Assembly (NCBI RefSeq): GCF_003025615.1
Contig: NZ_PYMJ01000015.1
Coordinates: 57,057-121,056, forward strand
DNA from: Photobacterium frigidiphilum
GTDB taxonomy: Bacteria; Pseudomonadota; Gammaproteobacteria; Enterobacterales; Vibrionaceae
DNA: 64,000 nucleotides
Direction: 5' to 3'
In this document: positions 27,124-37,000 of the stretch, piece by piece
Position numbering within the stretch: position 1 is the stretch's first letter
Layout: each line of letters starts with the position of its first letter
Notes under the pieces: model-generated
Told to the model about the DNA's origin: nothing
Seen by the model: only the letters and a program-made list of their open reading frames with translations
Databases searched by the model: none
Translations under genes and position numbers: made by a program

Positions 27124-27867
27124 ATGCGAAAAGGATCACCAGTAGAATTAGATCAGCAACGTCGTCATTTTATCGGCTCTAGTTTTGCTGTCTTTAGTGT
27201 GGCCTGTATGGCCGGGTTATCAGCTCCGGCATTTGCCAACAATCATTTACTAACGGACATTGCTTCTCAAGGTAACCTCAGTCGAATTACGCAAAAACAG
27301 GTTGCTTCAATGGGAATAACCGCGCCAACCTTTACGGTTGAAACACCTGAAGGTGAGACGCTAACATTAACACGTCAGCTGCGTATAGCGCGTCGATATC
27401 AGGATCTCTTGTACCTTTCATACCAGAACGAGCCCTCATTTCATGTCTATGATTCAGTCTCTTTGCAGTATCGTTTCGAAATCCAATTTAGTGATCAATT
27501 AGGCATATTAAAAGATTTTGCAGTGGGTGAAAGTAGCGATGTTTTTACGCTGTTTACCAGCCAGCACGCCATTACTCACCTGAGTTCCAATGGGGCGTTT
27601 GTCCAAAAAATAGGTGAGTTTGGAATTGATAAACCGGAGCAGCTGAACGGACCCAGTTCATTAACTATAGATTCCTTGGGCAATATTCACGTGTGGGACT
27701 CGGGGGCGCGACAAATAAAAGTCTTCACCTCTGATAACCATTTTGTGCGCCAGTATGGTCAAGCGCGATTAAGTCCGGTGCAAATGGTGAGAAGTATTGA
27801 TGGTAGAGATCCTATTGTGGTAGTCGGTGGCCAAAGTAGAAAGCAAAGATGGACGTTTGCGGTGTAG
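27124..27867 (+). CDS. Exported NHL-repeat-like protein with Tat-type signal
   Basis: The 247-residue product starts with a polar n-region, then QQRRHFIGSS and a hydrophobic stretch ending SAPAFA-NN: a twin-arginine-like signal, although Gln replaces the usual Ser/Thr before RR. The mature part contains beta-propeller-like repeats of NHL type (GIDKPEQLNGPSSLTIDSLG and NIHVWDSGARQIKVF). Tat export would mean folding or cofactor loading in the cytoplasm. Only three or four blades are visible, so it may be a partial propeller. It lies 111 bases after the oxygenase gene. Function is unknown. Confidence 0.65.
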   Translation: MRKGSPVELDQQRRHFIGSSFAVFSVACMAGLSAPAFANNHLLTDIASQGNLSRITQKQVASMGITAPTFTVETPEGETLTLTRQLRIARRYQDLLYLSYQNEPSFHVYDSVSLQYRFEIQFSDQLGILKDFAVGESSDVFTLFTSQHAITHLSSNGAFVQKIGEFGIDKPEQLNGPSSLTIDSLGNIHVWDSGARQIKVFTSDNHFVRQYGQARLSPVQMVRSIDGRDPIVVVGGQSRKQRWTFAV

Positions 27868-28039
27868 TTAATGGTAACTCATGTGTATTTAATGGGAAAT
27901 AATTAAGCTTGTTGATAACACTAATAATACAAATCATGTTTAACAAAACATAAATTAAATATACACAAGAAAGCACGAGTTTTTATTGATAACAGTAAGC
28001 AAATAACTAACAACTTAATCAATGTAGAAATAGAACCTT

Positions 28040-29287
28040 ATGTCAAAATATCAAGAGTTAAAGCCTTTGTTGGCAACAAAAATTAGTTCAGTGGATCCGA
28101 CGTTGGAGAAACTTTTTAACCAGTCGTTAAGATCGCAGCTTGCTTTACATTTGAATACATCGACTCACAGTGAACTGGCATCAACATTGAGAACGTCTTT
28201 GAATGATTTAACACAGGCGTTATTAAATACGCCAGATAGTGAACATCAAGCATGGGTAGATCTTTTTGGGGATGCTTCAGAGGCTCTGCTTGCGATATAT
28301 AAAGATTTAGCGCTTTCTGAAAGCGAACGCCATACCTCCTATATTAATGCTACTGGCCAGGTTATGTCAGTCGATGACGCCATTCATACCCTAAAAGATA
28401 TATATCGAGTTAAAGCGTTTATTAGAGGGCTACAGCAAGCCATTATGATGCGTATTGGAAACAATTCCACACAACAAATACATCTTGTATACCCCGCTTG
28501 TGGCCCTTTGGCCCCTTTGCTTCTGCCGTTGTTGAGTTATTGTGCTGGCAAAGGAATCACGGCCGAGCAGCTTACTATCACTCTAATCGATATTCAGCCT
28601 GGCGCAGTGAAAATGCTAAACCGACTGGTCGACGATCTGGCTGTTCGTGATTACATCAAAGCCATCTTATGTATGGATGTCATGGACTATCAGCCGGATT
28701 GTTCTATTGATATTTTAGTGATGGAAGCCTTTCAACATGGTTTAAGCCATGAAGGTCATATGAGTTTTGCCCGTCACCTCAGCCAATTTATGGCTAAAGA
28801 CGCTGTGATGCTGCCAGAACAGGTCACGATCAAGGCGGTGCTGGCCAAAGGCCAGCGAGAATACAACGACCAGTGGCAACAGCAACCCCGCTGTCATTCA
28901 ACATTAGTTAATCTGTTAATCCAAGCAGATCGCATTGAACTCGGCAATGTGTTCACACTCACGCTTGATAAACTGAGAACCATGCCAGTGCTGCCTCTGG
29001 GTGATGGCTTTGAAATTATCGAATGTGAACAAATTAAAATTCCAGCTGGTGTAGTAGATATTGCTCAGCGAATTTTATTGATGACGGCAAGCGTCACGGT
29101 ATTTGGCGAAGAGAAGATTGAGCAGTATGACTCCGGTATTACCCATCCTCGGTCTGATATGTCCATATGTATCGACTTCACACCTAAAGTCCCTGAGCCT
29201 GATGATCTGTTAGTTAAAAGCGGTGACCACATCAAGTTTTACTACAAGCTTTGTGGTACCCCGGGCTTCTTACCCACTTTAGCTTAG
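28040..29287 (+). CDS. PRMT-like SAM-dependent methyltransferase
   Basis: The 415-residue product resembles class I methyltransferases of protein-arginine-methyltransferase type. HLVYPACGPLAPLLLPLLSY is motif I, TLIDIQPGAVKMLNRL the acidic motif-II strand, and DILVMEAFQHGLSHEGHMSF sits where PRMTs have their catalytic double-E loop. A beta-sandwich-like region follows (DMSICIDFTPKVPEPDD). The N-terminal 130 residues are helical with no known domain. It starts a tight run: the formyltransferase begins 8 bases after its stop. A protein or small-molecule substrate is possible. Confidence 0.65.
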   Translation: MSKYQELKPLLATKISSVDPTLEKLFNQSLRSQLALHLNTSTHSELASTLRTSLNDLTQALLNTPDSEHQAWVDLFGDASEALLAIYKDLALSESERHTSYINATGQVMSVDDAIHTLKDIYRVKAFIRGLQQAIMMRIGNNSTQQIHLVYPACGPLAPLLLPLLSYCAGKGITAEQLTITLIDIQPGAVKMLNRLVDDLAVRDYIKAILCMDVMDYQPDCSIDILVMEAFQHGLSHEGHMSFARHLSQFMAKDAVMLPEQVTIKAVLAKGQREYNDQWQQQPRCHSTLVNLLIQADRIELGNVFTLTLDKLRTMPVLPLGDGFEIIECEQIKIPAGVVDIAQRILLMTASVTVFGEEKIEQYDSGITHPRSDMSICIDFTPKVPEPDDLLVKSGDHIKFYYKLCGTPGFLPTLA

Positions 29288-29295
29288 GAGGCGGC

Positions 29296-30252
29296 ATGGA
29301 GAACAATACTCATATCCAGCCATCCATGTACAAAAACAAAGTCGCATTGGCGACGTCGAATTACGGCACACTGTCAGTGATTCTTTGGTTGCGCCAACAA
29401 GGGTTCTTAAACGGAGTGCTTCTTTATGGCATGAAAGGACAAGAACGGGCTCAATTCGAAGCTCAACTCACCGGCAGTGCTATTCCCTTTGTCTACGCCG
29501 AAAATAATGATGAAGAAACCGTTAAGCATCTTGATAATTGGCAGACAGAGCTACTGATTGTCTTCAACTGTGGAACGATTCTCCCTGAACGCATTTTTAC
29601 ATTTCCAACTTTTGGCACCATCAACCTGCATGCAGCTGGATTACCCGACTATCGCGGTCCACACCCCATTTATTGGCAGATAAGAAACGCTGAAAAAACA
29701 CTAAAACTAACAGCCCATCGAGTGACTAAAAAAGTTGATAGCGGAAACATTGTGGCACAGCTGAGCATCGACATTGGTAAGTATGATACTCATCAGACAC
29801 TATTGGGGAAAGTCCTACAGCATACGCCATCTTTATTAGAACAGCTTTTTTTTCTTGATTTATGCATTGATAAAACACCGGGAAAAAAGCAACTAGAGAG
29901 AACGACGAAAAGCGCTCCTCGCGTTACTCAACAAGATCTTTTTATAGATTGGAAAAATGTTACCGCGAAAACTTTATGTAACCAAGTTCGGGCAGGCAAT
30001 CCAATATATGGTGGGGCAATTATTTCCTTAGGTGAAAGTAACGCTCAACTTTTACAAGCATCTATTGTCTCCACTCCAACTTATGGCGCCAAGCCTGGCA
30101 CCATCATTCATATTTCGCCTGAGCAGGGCGTGTTTGTTGCTCTAAAAGAAGATGTTATCCGGCTAGATATTGTAGCCAATTCAGAGGGTGTGTTTGACGG
30201 TTACCGTTTTTCACAAGTCTTTGGGTTAAAAACAGGCATGCAATTTAACTAA
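29296..30252 (+). CDS. Formyltransferase (Fmt/sugar N-formyltransferase-like)
   Basis: This 318-residue enzyme belongs to the 10-formyl-THF-dependent transferase fold. The catalytic residues are Asn110, His112 (NLHAAGLPDYRG) and Asp148 (KVDSGNIV), the N-H-D set of the family. A C-terminal Fmt-like domain follows (VRAGNPIYGGAIISLGESNA). It is unlikely to be the housekeeping Met-tRNA enzyme because its neighbours are not def or rsmB and its core is divergent. Relatives formylate amino-sugars in O-antigens. The ATG at 29296 follows GGAGG by four bases and is preferred over the in-frame 29251 start, which would overlap the methyltransferase gene. Confidence 0.8.
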   Translation: MENNTHIQPSMYKNKVALATSNYGTLSVILWLRQQGFLNGVLLYGMKGQERAQFEAQLTGSAIPFVYAENNDEETVKHLDNWQTELLIVFNCGTILPERIFTFPTFGTINLHAAGLPDYRGPHPIYWQIRNAEKTLKLTAHRVTKKVDSGNIVAQLSIDIGKYDTHQTLLGKVLQHTPSLLEQLFFLDLCIDKTPGKKQLERTTKSAPRVTQQDLFIDWKNVTAKTLCNQVRAGNPIYGGAIISLGESNAQLLQASIVSTPTYGAKPGTIIHISPEQGVFVALKEDVIRLDIVANSEGVFDGYRFSQVFGLKTGMQFN

Positions 30253-30272
30253 CAGTGAATGGAGAATATGTT

Positions 30273-30920
30273 ATGGAAGAAATGATGGGGTCAATTAAGT
30301 TTTTTGGGGGCAATTTCGCGCCGAAGGATTTCGGGTTTTGTGGAGGGCAACTAATTGCCATTTCGCAGAATCAAGCCCTCTATGCCATTTTAGGTACCAC
30401 ATGGGGCGGTGATGGTCGCACTAATTTTGCATTGCCGGATATGAGGGGCCGTGTGCCTATTGGGGTCGGACGAGGAGTTGGTTTAACTGAGGTATTTCAA
30501 GGGCAACAACGTGGTTCCGAACTAATGGAGCTAGGTATTCAGCACTTGCCTAGCCATTCTCATGATGCAACGTTTACACCTACCACTGTAGGAGCTAGCT
30601 CTTCACCCACAGCGACTGCATCAGTCAATGCATTTTCCGGACAAGGCAATCAGGATAGCCCCGCAGGGAATTACTGGGCATTAGGCAATGTCGTTGACGG
30701 CAGGTCAAATCTTCCGGTGAAAAATGGATATTCCAGTACAGCAGACACCACTATGGCTGATGACGCTGTCAATGTCGCTATTTCAGGAGTGGGCGGCATC
30801 ACTGGTGGTGATGTCGCAGTTGGTGCAACTGGAGGGGGACAACACTTCCCTATTATGCAGCCCAATTTAGGGATGCAATATATTATTGCGCTTCAAGGTT
30901 ACTTCCCTAGTCGTAACTAA
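30273..30920 (+). CDS. Phage tail-collar domain protein (MdpB-like)
   Basis: The 215-residue product has an N-terminal collar domain. GSIKFFGGNFAPKDFGFCGG, then QLIAISQNQALYAILGTTWG, and GDGRTNFALPDMRGRVPIG are textbook, and the C-terminal GGGQHFPIMQPNLGMQYIIA ends like other microcystin-dependent (Mdp) proteins. The middle Ser/Thr/Gly-rich part is variable. No other phage genes surround it, so it is not a prophage tail. Such stand-alone proteins may form trimeric surface or secreted fibres. The ATG at 30273 follows GGAG and is preferred over GTG 30255. It lies 20 bases after the formyltransferase gene and 102 before the giant gene. Confidence 0.85.
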   Translation: MEEMMGSIKFFGGNFAPKDFGFCGGQLIAISQNQALYAILGTTWGGDGRTNFALPDMRGRVPIGVGRGVGLTEVFQGQQRGSELMELGIQHLPSHSHDATFTPTTVGASSSPTATASVNAFSGQGNQDSPAGNYWALGNVVDGRSNLPVKNGYSSTADTTMADDAVNVAISGVGGITGGDVAVGATGGGQHFPIMQPNLGMQYIIALQGYFPSRN

Positions 30921-30933
30921 TTGCTTATGAAAA

Positions 30934-30955
30934 GGCCAGGAGAGCGTTCCTGGCC
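30934..30955 (+). promoter_or_regulatory. GC-rich hairpin between collar and giant genes
   Basis: GGCCAGGA and TCCTGGCC form a perfect 8-bp stem with a six-base loop, 13 bases after the collar stop. No T-run follows, so it is not a standard terminator. It could stabilise the 3' end of the upstream message or reduce read-through into the giant gene. Confidence 0.45.
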
Positions 30956-31022
30956 AAGATCAGCATTGGAGTGGCAACTTAATTTAGGTGGAAGTCAGGT
31001 TAACTGTAAGGATACAGTAGAT

Positions 31023-34000
31023 ATGTCCAGTTCACGTTTTTGCAAATTATTGACCTTATTGGTTGTTATTGTGGCAACCCACTTCAGTCATACTTCTGCC
31101 GCTACGGAAACTATTGGTTTTAATGACAACAGAATTACTTATAGTAGTAACCTAGACACAAGCCTTCTTCCAGAGCTCTTCCCCATTCCATATCCAGAAC
31201 CATCATATGTAACATCGCCAGAAACATTTATCTTCGAAGCCGATGGCACCAATGCTACGCACTTTGATGTGGCTGAAATGAACATTTATTCATTTGGGAC
31301 AGCGTACACTTTAGATAGTGGAACCCAGGTTGTATTTAAAAAGGCAGATGGCTCTATTATTACCACCCTATCTGTGTCTGGCACCAGCACAATTGCAAAC
31401 GGTAACGGAAGCAGCGGCGGCGGCTCTACGTTAACCTCCATCTTTGGATCTTTTACTCCAGTCCGCCAAGTCGCCCGCATTGAATTTACTATCGCAACAG
31501 ATAACCCAGGAGAACAACTTGCTAATGCTACTTTCCAGAATCTGGTCATAGATAACGTTAACAGCGCAACCGCCGATAGTAGCGGCATATTAACTGCTGC
31601 GGGTGACGTCTCCGAGCCTGTGGATATTCCCACAACAGCCTTGGGGTCTGGCAATGCGACAAATGTGTTTGATTTTAGTATTGCAGACGGCGGCAATGGT
31701 GACGGTCTCTCTCTTGATGTCAGCCAAATCGACCTTAACCTGTCGGGCAGCGCCTCGACTAACTTTTCAAAACTTAGGTTCAATCTTTCCGGCTGTACAA
31801 CCCAATCTGGTATCGTGCCAAGCGGCTCGGTCGTCAGTTTCACATCAGCCGGCATTTCAATTGCGGAAGGCGGCAATACCACCTGTACCGTCGCCGCCTA
31901 TTGGAACGACAACACGGGAATCACCGACAACCAGACTTTCGCAATCTCTATCGATGGTGATACCGATTTAACGGTTGATAGCGATAAAACCCAAATGAGC
32001 GGCAACAACAATGCTGTATCTACTGGAGATATGGCAACAACAGTGTCGGCAGCCCAGCTCGTATTTAGCACCCAACCCGCTGGCTCTACATCTGGCAGCA
32101 CCCTGACAATACAACCCGTTGTGACGGCACAAGATGCCGCGGGAAATACCGACTCAGATTTCACAGAATTAGTGAAGTTGACCCAAGCGGATGCAGAGAA
32201 TTTATCCGGTGATGTCGATGTTGCCGCTATTAGTGGTACAGCCACCTTCACCGATGTCGCCTATACCGCCACAGCAGATCAGCAAAGCTTTACTCTCACT
32301 GCCAATGATGAGGATGGTGTAGGATCTGATCTGTCAACGGTGAATGCCAATACGGTGACTTCTGACGTAGTGGCAACACAGCTTGTTTTTGACACCCAAC
32401 CGGCACCACTTTCTGTACAAAGTGGTGCCAGCCAAACCCTAATTATCGTTCCCGTTGTTTCGGCAAAAAACGCTGATGGCACGGTGGATACGGACTACAG
32501 CTTAGGTATTACTTTAGCTGAAGTGAACGGTGCTGGTACTGCAAACTTGTCTGTTACCGGTGATACGGATGGCAGTAGTTCAACTGTGACTATTTCGCCC
32601 AGTTCGGGAGTTGCGACTTTTTCCGGGATGCAGCTTATTTATACCTCTTTGGGAAGTAGTAACGAGAGCTTTAATTTACAAGCAAGTGCGAGTGGTCTAT
32701 CTATCGCAAACAGTAGCCAATTTACCGCATCCGTGAATGCAGCACCGACGGATATTAGCCTGAGTTCAAGCAGTATTAGCCAAAGTTCAACCGCTACAGG
32801 GGGAAATGTCGGCACATTTTCCACAACAGATACAGACGCGAGTGATAGCCATAGTTACTCCTTGGTAAGTTCAGGCACAGCTTCTAATGGCACGTGTAGC
32901 GGTAATGATGGCAATAATACAAGCTTCCAACTTAATGGCAGTACATTGGAAACGGCACTTGCGCTGTCGCCTGGAAACTATGCTATTTGTATTCAAACCA
33001 ACGATGGTACGACAACCTTCGAAAAGAGTTTGGCCGTGACAGTGAACGATGACGTTGTACCGACCATTGGCGCGGTCTCTATCCCTAACACGGACCATAA
33101 AGTGGGCGATACAGTCACAGCCACCATTACAGTATCAAGTGACAGTGATGACTATACTTCTGGCAGCGGTGCAATCAGCGGAACCATTAATGGTTATACC
33201 TTAGGTAGCTTAAGTAAAGTTAGCGACACTGCTTACACTGCAACTTTCACTATCACCGATGGTGGTACAGATGTGGCTGCTGGCTCTGATATTGCCGTAA
33301 GTCTGACGCTTGCTGATTCAAGCGGCAATACGAGCAGTGCCTATACCACAGGGATTAGTCAGGCAAATGATGCCATTTACGCCAACTACCCCAAAGTTAT
33401 ACTGGGGGCAGATACCAATACCATCAATGAAGATGGAGGTATTAGCACTTTGACTGCTTCTCTATCGAATAGTTTGAACAATCAGTGGCCGGAAAATATT
33501 ACTGTCAATTTGGCCTACTTGGGCACGGCCACGGTAAGTACGGATTATACCAAATCAGACACTATTCTAATTTCCGCTGGGAGTAGCTCTGGCTCAGCTG
33601 CGATCATGGGCGTGGCAGATACCTTGTATGATGCTGCTAGCGCAGAAACTGTGATTGTTGATATCTCTTCTGTTTCGGTTGGTAGTGAAGACGGTACCCA
33701 GCAACAGACTATCAGCATCACTGATGCTGAATCCGCACCCACGGTATCTCTGTCGGTTGGTAGCGATACTGTGGCCGAAAACAGCGGTACCTCAAGTATC
33801 ACTGCGACACTGGAACATCCTTCCAATGAAGATGTTACAGTCAATTTGACCTATGCCGGAACCGCAACAAGCGGTACGGATTATGCGTCGCCAAGTAGCA
33901 GCATTATCATTACAGGCGGCACCACGACAGCCAATGCTGCAACCGGAATTACCGGAACTGACGATGGTGATGAGGAAGGTACTGAAACCATTATTATTGA

Positions 34001-37000
34001 CATTATTGGCGTTTCTGGTGGCGGTGCTTCGGAAAATGGAATACAACAAAAAACAATCACGATCAGCGATGATGATGACACAACCCAACCATTGATAACC
34101 AGTATATCAGTACCTGAAAACAGTACCTATACTGCTGGCGACACTCTCAGTTTTACGGTTAATACCGATGAAAATGTGACCGTCAGCGGATCGCCTAGTT
34201 TGACATTGATTATAGGTGGGACCACTAAGTCGGCGGTTTACTCATCGGGCTCTGGTACAAAAGCATTGGTATTTGTTTATACCGTTGAAACTGGCTTGAA
34301 TGACGATGATGGTATCTCGGTTACCTCTTTAAGTACGAGTACTAACGAAATTCAAGATACAGCGGGAAATGATCTAATCGCAACTCTCAACGCGGTTGGC
34401 TCGCTGGCTAATGTACTTGTTGATAGTGTTGCTTCGGCGGTAACGGTTGTAAGCGCCACGACAGGCAATGGCAATTACAATGAAGGCGATGCCATTAATG
34501 TAACGGTGAGCTTTGATGAGGCTGTAACGGTGATGGGCACACCACGTTTGCTTCTAGATACTGGTACGACAGATCGATATGCAAACTATATATCAGGCTC
34601 GGGTAGTGCAGCGCTAACTTTCCAATACACAGTACAAGCAGGCGATACCACCAGTGATCTGGACTATACAAATACGAGTGCGCTTAGCCTTAACAGCGGA
34701 ACCATTAAAGACAGTGCAGGTAATGATGCGACGCTCACTTTGCCTTCCCCAGGAACGGCTAATAGTCTTGGTGCCAGCAAAGCGATTGCCATTGATACTA
34801 CTGAGCCAACCATTACTATCGGCAGCGACAAACCGAGCCTGAAAGCAGGTGAAACCGCGGCGTTGACCTTCACCTTAAGTGAAGCCAGTTCTGACTTTGC
34901 GAACGGTGATATCACGGTTGTTGGCGGAATCTTGAGTAGCTTTAGCGGCAGCGGCACCAGCTATTCTGCGACCTTCACGCCAGACAGTGATCGCACTGCG
35001 GCAGCCACGATTGATGTGGCCGCGACTACCTTTATCGACAGCGCGGGTAACGATAATACCGCGGCAACTCAGCTTTCGCTTACACTGGATACCTTGTTGC
35101 CAACCATCAACATTACCAGTGATAAACCGAGTCTGAAAGCCGATGAAACCGCGACATTGACCTTCACTTTAAGCGAAGCCAGTTCTGACTTTGCGAACGG
35201 TGATATCACGGTTGTTGGCGGAATTTTGAGCAGCTTTAGCGGCAGCGGTACCAGCTATTCGGCAGTATTTACGCCAGACAGTGATCGCACCGCGGCAGCG
35301 ACCATTAATGTGGCCGCGAATACCTTTATCGACAGCGCAGGCAACGATAATACCGCGGCAACTCAGCTTTCGCTTACACTAGATACCTTATTGCCAACCA
35401 TCACTATCGGCAGCGATAAACTGAGCCTGAAAGCAGGTGAGACCGCGACATTGACCTTCACCTTAAGTGAAGCCAGTTCTGACTTTGCGAACGGTGACAT
35501 CACGGTTGTGGGCGGAAGTTTGAGCGGCTTTAGCGGCAGTGGCACCAGTTATTCGGTAGTATTTACGCCAGACAGTGATCGCACTGCGGCCGCGACCATT
35601 GATGTGGCCGCGACTACCTTTATCGACAGCGCGGGTAATGACAATACCGCGGCAACTCAGCTTAGTATTTCGCTTGATACCTTGTTGCCAACCATCACTA
35701 TCGGCAGCGATAAACCGAGCCTGAAAGCCGATGAGACCGCGACATTAACCTTCACTTTAAGCGAAGCCAGTTCAGATTTTGCGAACGGTGATATCACGGT
35801 TGTTGGCGGTAGTTTGAGCAGCTTTAGCGGCAGCGGTACCAGCTATTCGGCAGTATTTACGCCGGATAATGATCGCACTGCGGCAGCGACCATTGATGTG
35901 GCTGCGAATACCTTTATCGATAGCGCGGGTAACGATAATACCGCGGCAACTCAGCTTTCGCTTACACTGGATACCTTGTTGCCAACTATTGCTATCGGTA
36001 GCGACAAACCGAGCCTGAAAGCAGGTGAGACCGCGGCGTTGACCTTCATCTTAAGCGAAGCCAGTTCAGATTTTGCGATCGGTGATATTACCGTAATTGG
36101 TGGTAGCTTAAGTGCCTTTACGGGCAGCGGCACCAGCTATTCTGCGACCTTTACGCCAGACAGTGATCGCACCGCGGCAGCGACGATTGATGTGGCCGCG
36201 AATACCTTTATCGACAGCGCGGGTAATGGCAATACTGCGGCAACTCAGCTTAGTATTTCGCTTGATACCTTGTTGCCAACTATTACTATCGGCAGCGACA
36301 AATCGAGTTTGAAAGCCGGTGAAACCGCGGCGTTGACCTTCACTTTAAGCGAAGCCAGTTCAGATTTTTCGAACGGTGACATTACCGTTGTTGGCGGTTC
36401 GTTAAGTGCCTTTACGGGCAGCGGTACCAGCTATTCGGTAGTATTTACGCCAGACAGTGATCGCACTGCGGCCGCGACCATTAATGTGGCCGCGAATAGT
36501 TTCATCGATAGCGCGGGTAATGACAATACTGCGGCAACTCAGCTTAGCATTTCGCTTGATACCTTGTTGCCAACTATTGCTATCGGCAGCGACAAACCGA
36601 GCCTGAAAGCAGGTGAGACTGCGGCGTTGACCTTCACCTTAAGCGAAGCCAGTTCAGATTTTGCGAACGGTGATATTAGCGTAGTTGGCGGTAGCCTAAG
36701 TGCCTTTACGGGCAGCGGCACCAGCTATTCTGCGACCTTCTCGCCAGACAGTGATCGCACCGCGGCAGCGACCATTGATGTGGCCGCAACTACCTTTATC
36801 GATAGCGCGGGTAATGACAATACCGCGGCAACTCAGCTTAGTATTTCGCTTGATACCTTGTTGCCAACCATTACTATCGGCAGCGATAAACCGAGCCTGA
36901 AAGCCGATGAAATCGCGACATTGACCTTCACCTTAAGTGAGGCCAGTTCTGACTTTGTTGAGGGTGATGTCACGGTTGTTGGTGGAAGTTTGAGCAGTTT

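Noticed and set aside
29296..30252. Housekeeping methionyl-tRNA formyltransferase
   Set aside because: The catalytic residues fit the fold, but the sequence is divergent and the gene is not next to def or rsmB as housekeeping fmt usually is.
30273..30920. Prophage tail region
   Set aside because: The collar-domain protein is the only phage-like gene. No capsid, terminase, baseplate, lysis or integrase genes lie near, and the neighbours are enzymes and a surface protein.
35363..36721. Repeated 60-97-residue minus-strand open frames inside the giant gene
   Set aside because: They recur every 294 or 588 bases because they are antisense shadows of the Ig repeats; no ribosome sites or independent coding signal.
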